Assembly (NCBI GenBank): GCA_021775965.1
Contig: JAJFGV010000043.1
Span: forward strand, 248,001 to 312,000
DNA from: Alphaproteobacteria bacterium
Lineage (GTDB): Bacteria > Pseudomonadota > Alphaproteobacteria > Micavibrionales > Micavibrionaceae
Length of the DNA: 64,000 bases
Reading direction: 5' to 3'
A model generated the notes under the pieces. That model saw only the letters and a program-made list of their open reading frames with translations, was not told the origin of the DNA and made no database searches. Both the position numbers and the translations under genes were made by a program. Positions 63,103 to 64,000 of this stretch are shown piece by piece; within the stretch, counting starts at the first letter, position 1, and each line of letters opens with the position of its first letter.

Positions 63103-63612
63103 CTATCCACCAGCGCCGGTATTCGGTGCGTAATGCACCTCCACCTGACGGGCGGCGCCATCGACCCTGACATCGGCCCGCAGACCGAGTTGTAATCCGA
63201 TATCACGCAAAACATCTATAACCGGCTGATTGGCGGCATCAACAGAAACCACAACGGCGGTTGGCGGCGGGTTGCCAACGGTCATGAAGCTATAACCGGC
63301 CCTGTCGGCCAGCATTTTAACAACGGGCTCAGCCGGGCCAACCCAGTTTAATGTAATGGCGCGCCGCAGCTCTGGTGGTGCATTATGTATAGGCGCGATG
63401 GCGACGCCTGAAGAGCGCGCATATTCAACAGATGCAAGGGTTTCCAGGGATGTGGCCGCGCGGTCTGCCGCATTGGCGAGCAGAGATGAAACTTTGTCTG
63501 GCTCGGCGACAAGTTGTGGGCTGCCGTCACTAAAAACATTATGGGCAGTATCGCATGCCGAAACACCCATAACGACCAGAGACAATGGTATAAGCAAAGA
63601 AAAGCGAGACAT
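63103..63612 (-). CDS. dotD: T4BSS outer-membrane lipoprotein DotD
   Basis: Lipoprotein that with DotC assembles DotH in the outer membrane; the DotD fold resembles secretin N0 domains. The start is set at MSRFSLLIPLSLVVMG, giving a lipobox GVSAC; nine more codons upstream are possible. Mature part: an Ala/Ser-rich helix (AADRAATSLETLASVEYARS), RRAITLNWVGPAEPVVKMLA, AGYSFMTVGNPP and a terminal VDGAARQVEVHYAPN strand. Located 12 bases upstream of dotC. Confidence 0.92.
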   Translation of the reverse strand: MSRFSLLIPLSLVVMGVSACDTAHNVFSDGSPQLVAEPDKVSSLLANAADRAATSLETLASVEYARSSGVAIAPIHNAPPELRRAITLNWVGPAEPVVKMLADRAGYSFMTVGNPPPTAVVVSVDAANQPVIDVLRDIGLQLGLRADVRVDGAARQVEVHYAPNTGAGG

Positions 63613-63770
63613 AGGTGTTTGAACCCTGATTAAAAACATAGCGCCATGCGCTTTTAGGCAAAAGCCGCACGAATCAAGATTAGCCCGGCAAATTCATGAT
63701 CGCAAGCGAGCAATGGTGATATGCCAAGACTATCTTCAGCTTTCTTTTCGGAAATGCCTCAGGGGCTTAA

Positions 63771-64000
63771 TTAACGGCTTGTTTTGATGAGTCCGCTATC
63801 TTTCATAATGGAAATAACGCGGCTTTTATATCTTTTGTTGTGATGTGGCGTGCGGGAATGATAATTGCCGATAGCCTGGGACAGGCTGTCCGTTTCGTCC
63901 AGATGGCCACGTAAAATCCAGGCAGCCACCCCGACATTGGTGCAGGCATCATCGCGCACCCATTTTTTGGCGGTTTTTTCATTAACGCCCCATCTTTCGG
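63771..64000 (-). CDS. Lytic transglycosylase (VirB1/SLT-like), C-terminal part cut by window end
   Basis: The frame is open to the window edge, reading RWGVNEKTAKKWVRDDACTN, then VGVAAWILRGHLDE and AIGNYHSRTPHHNKRYKSRV. NVGVAAWIL plus AIGNYHS is the second half of the SLT-type transglycosylase domain used by conjugation and type IV systems to open the peptidoglycan. The catalytic glutamate would lie in the missing part. A 158-base gap separates it from dotD downstream. Confidence 0.8.
   Translation of the reverse strand, partial: ERWGVNEKTAKKWVRDDACTNVGVAAWILRGHLDETDSLSQAIGNYHSRTPHHNKRYKSRVISIMKDSGLIKTSR

Noticed and set aside
1-64000. tRNA, rRNA, CRISPR arrays and insertion sequences
   Set aside because: No cloverleaf-like segments, rRNA stretches, regularly spaced direct repeats or transposase-like proteins were recognised on reading both strands; short RNAs could have been missed.

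Overview
The window is chromosomal DNA of an alphaproteobacterium. The order leuS-lptE-holA, parB-parA-rsmG-mnmG-mnmE, rho-hemJ-hemH-hemE and ppsR-maf-aroE-coaE-dnaQ-secB is the conserved neighbourhood of the replication origin in that class. GANTC and CtrA-type sites fit as well. Several details (paired DUF6782-like proteins, a DUF6489-like protein, a type IVB secretion locus) suggest a deep-branching or Micavibrio-like lineage, but that placement is inference. No rRNA, tRNA, IS element or CRISPR array was recognised.

Layout. 1-5.4 kb: end of leuS, lptE and holA, with a tail-to-tail gshA / frameshifted gshB pair inserted between lptE and holA. 5.4-13.3 kb: a short unknown gene, then parB, parA, rsmG, a GNAT gene, mnmG, an unknown gene and mnmE. 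Three parS sites lie inside rsmG and mnmG. 13.4-22 kb: an accessory stretch with two envelope/adhesin-like beta-barrel proteins, a lipoprotein hydrolase, a CxxC-repeat membrane protein and a CBS protein. 22-26.6 kb: rho, hemJ, hemH, hemE. 26.6-27.9 kb: gene-poor sequence where transcription diverges. It carries a dense GANTC cluster and is the best candidate for oriC. 27-31 kb: an unknown gene, two overlapping DUF6782-like paralogues and an XRE regulator. 30.9-38.1 kb: ppsR-maf-aroE-coaE-dnaQ as an overlapping operon, then secB, fxsA, a Tim44-like gene and mltA.

38.1-64 kb: a type IVB (Dot/Icm-like) secretion locus in two blocks on the minus strand. The right block reads lytic transglycosylase (cut by the window end), dotD, dotC, dotB, icmT and a TcpQ-like gene. 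The left block reads dotI, dotH, dotG, a dotF-like gene, a large protein made of tandem IcmC/IcmD-like modules, a single IcmC/IcmD-like protein, dotN, dotO and an unknown membrane protein. Between the blocks, on the plus strand, lie three paralogous secreted proteins of unknown family followed by flgK and flgL with no other flagellar genes. Together the genes supply an outer-membrane ring (DotC/DotD/DotH), a trans-envelope channel (DotG/DotF), inner-membrane parts (DotI, IcmT, IcmC/D-like) and ATPases (DotB, DotO). The coupling protein DotL, DotM, DotA and the IcmS/W adaptors are not in the window.

At small scale, palindromic elements have entered coding sequence: a related 72-74 bp palindrome sits in frame in mnmE and hemH, and another palindrome encodes most of the LptE signal peptide. 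Two genes far apart (ppsR and flgK) share a leader of the same design, with different but self-complementary stems.
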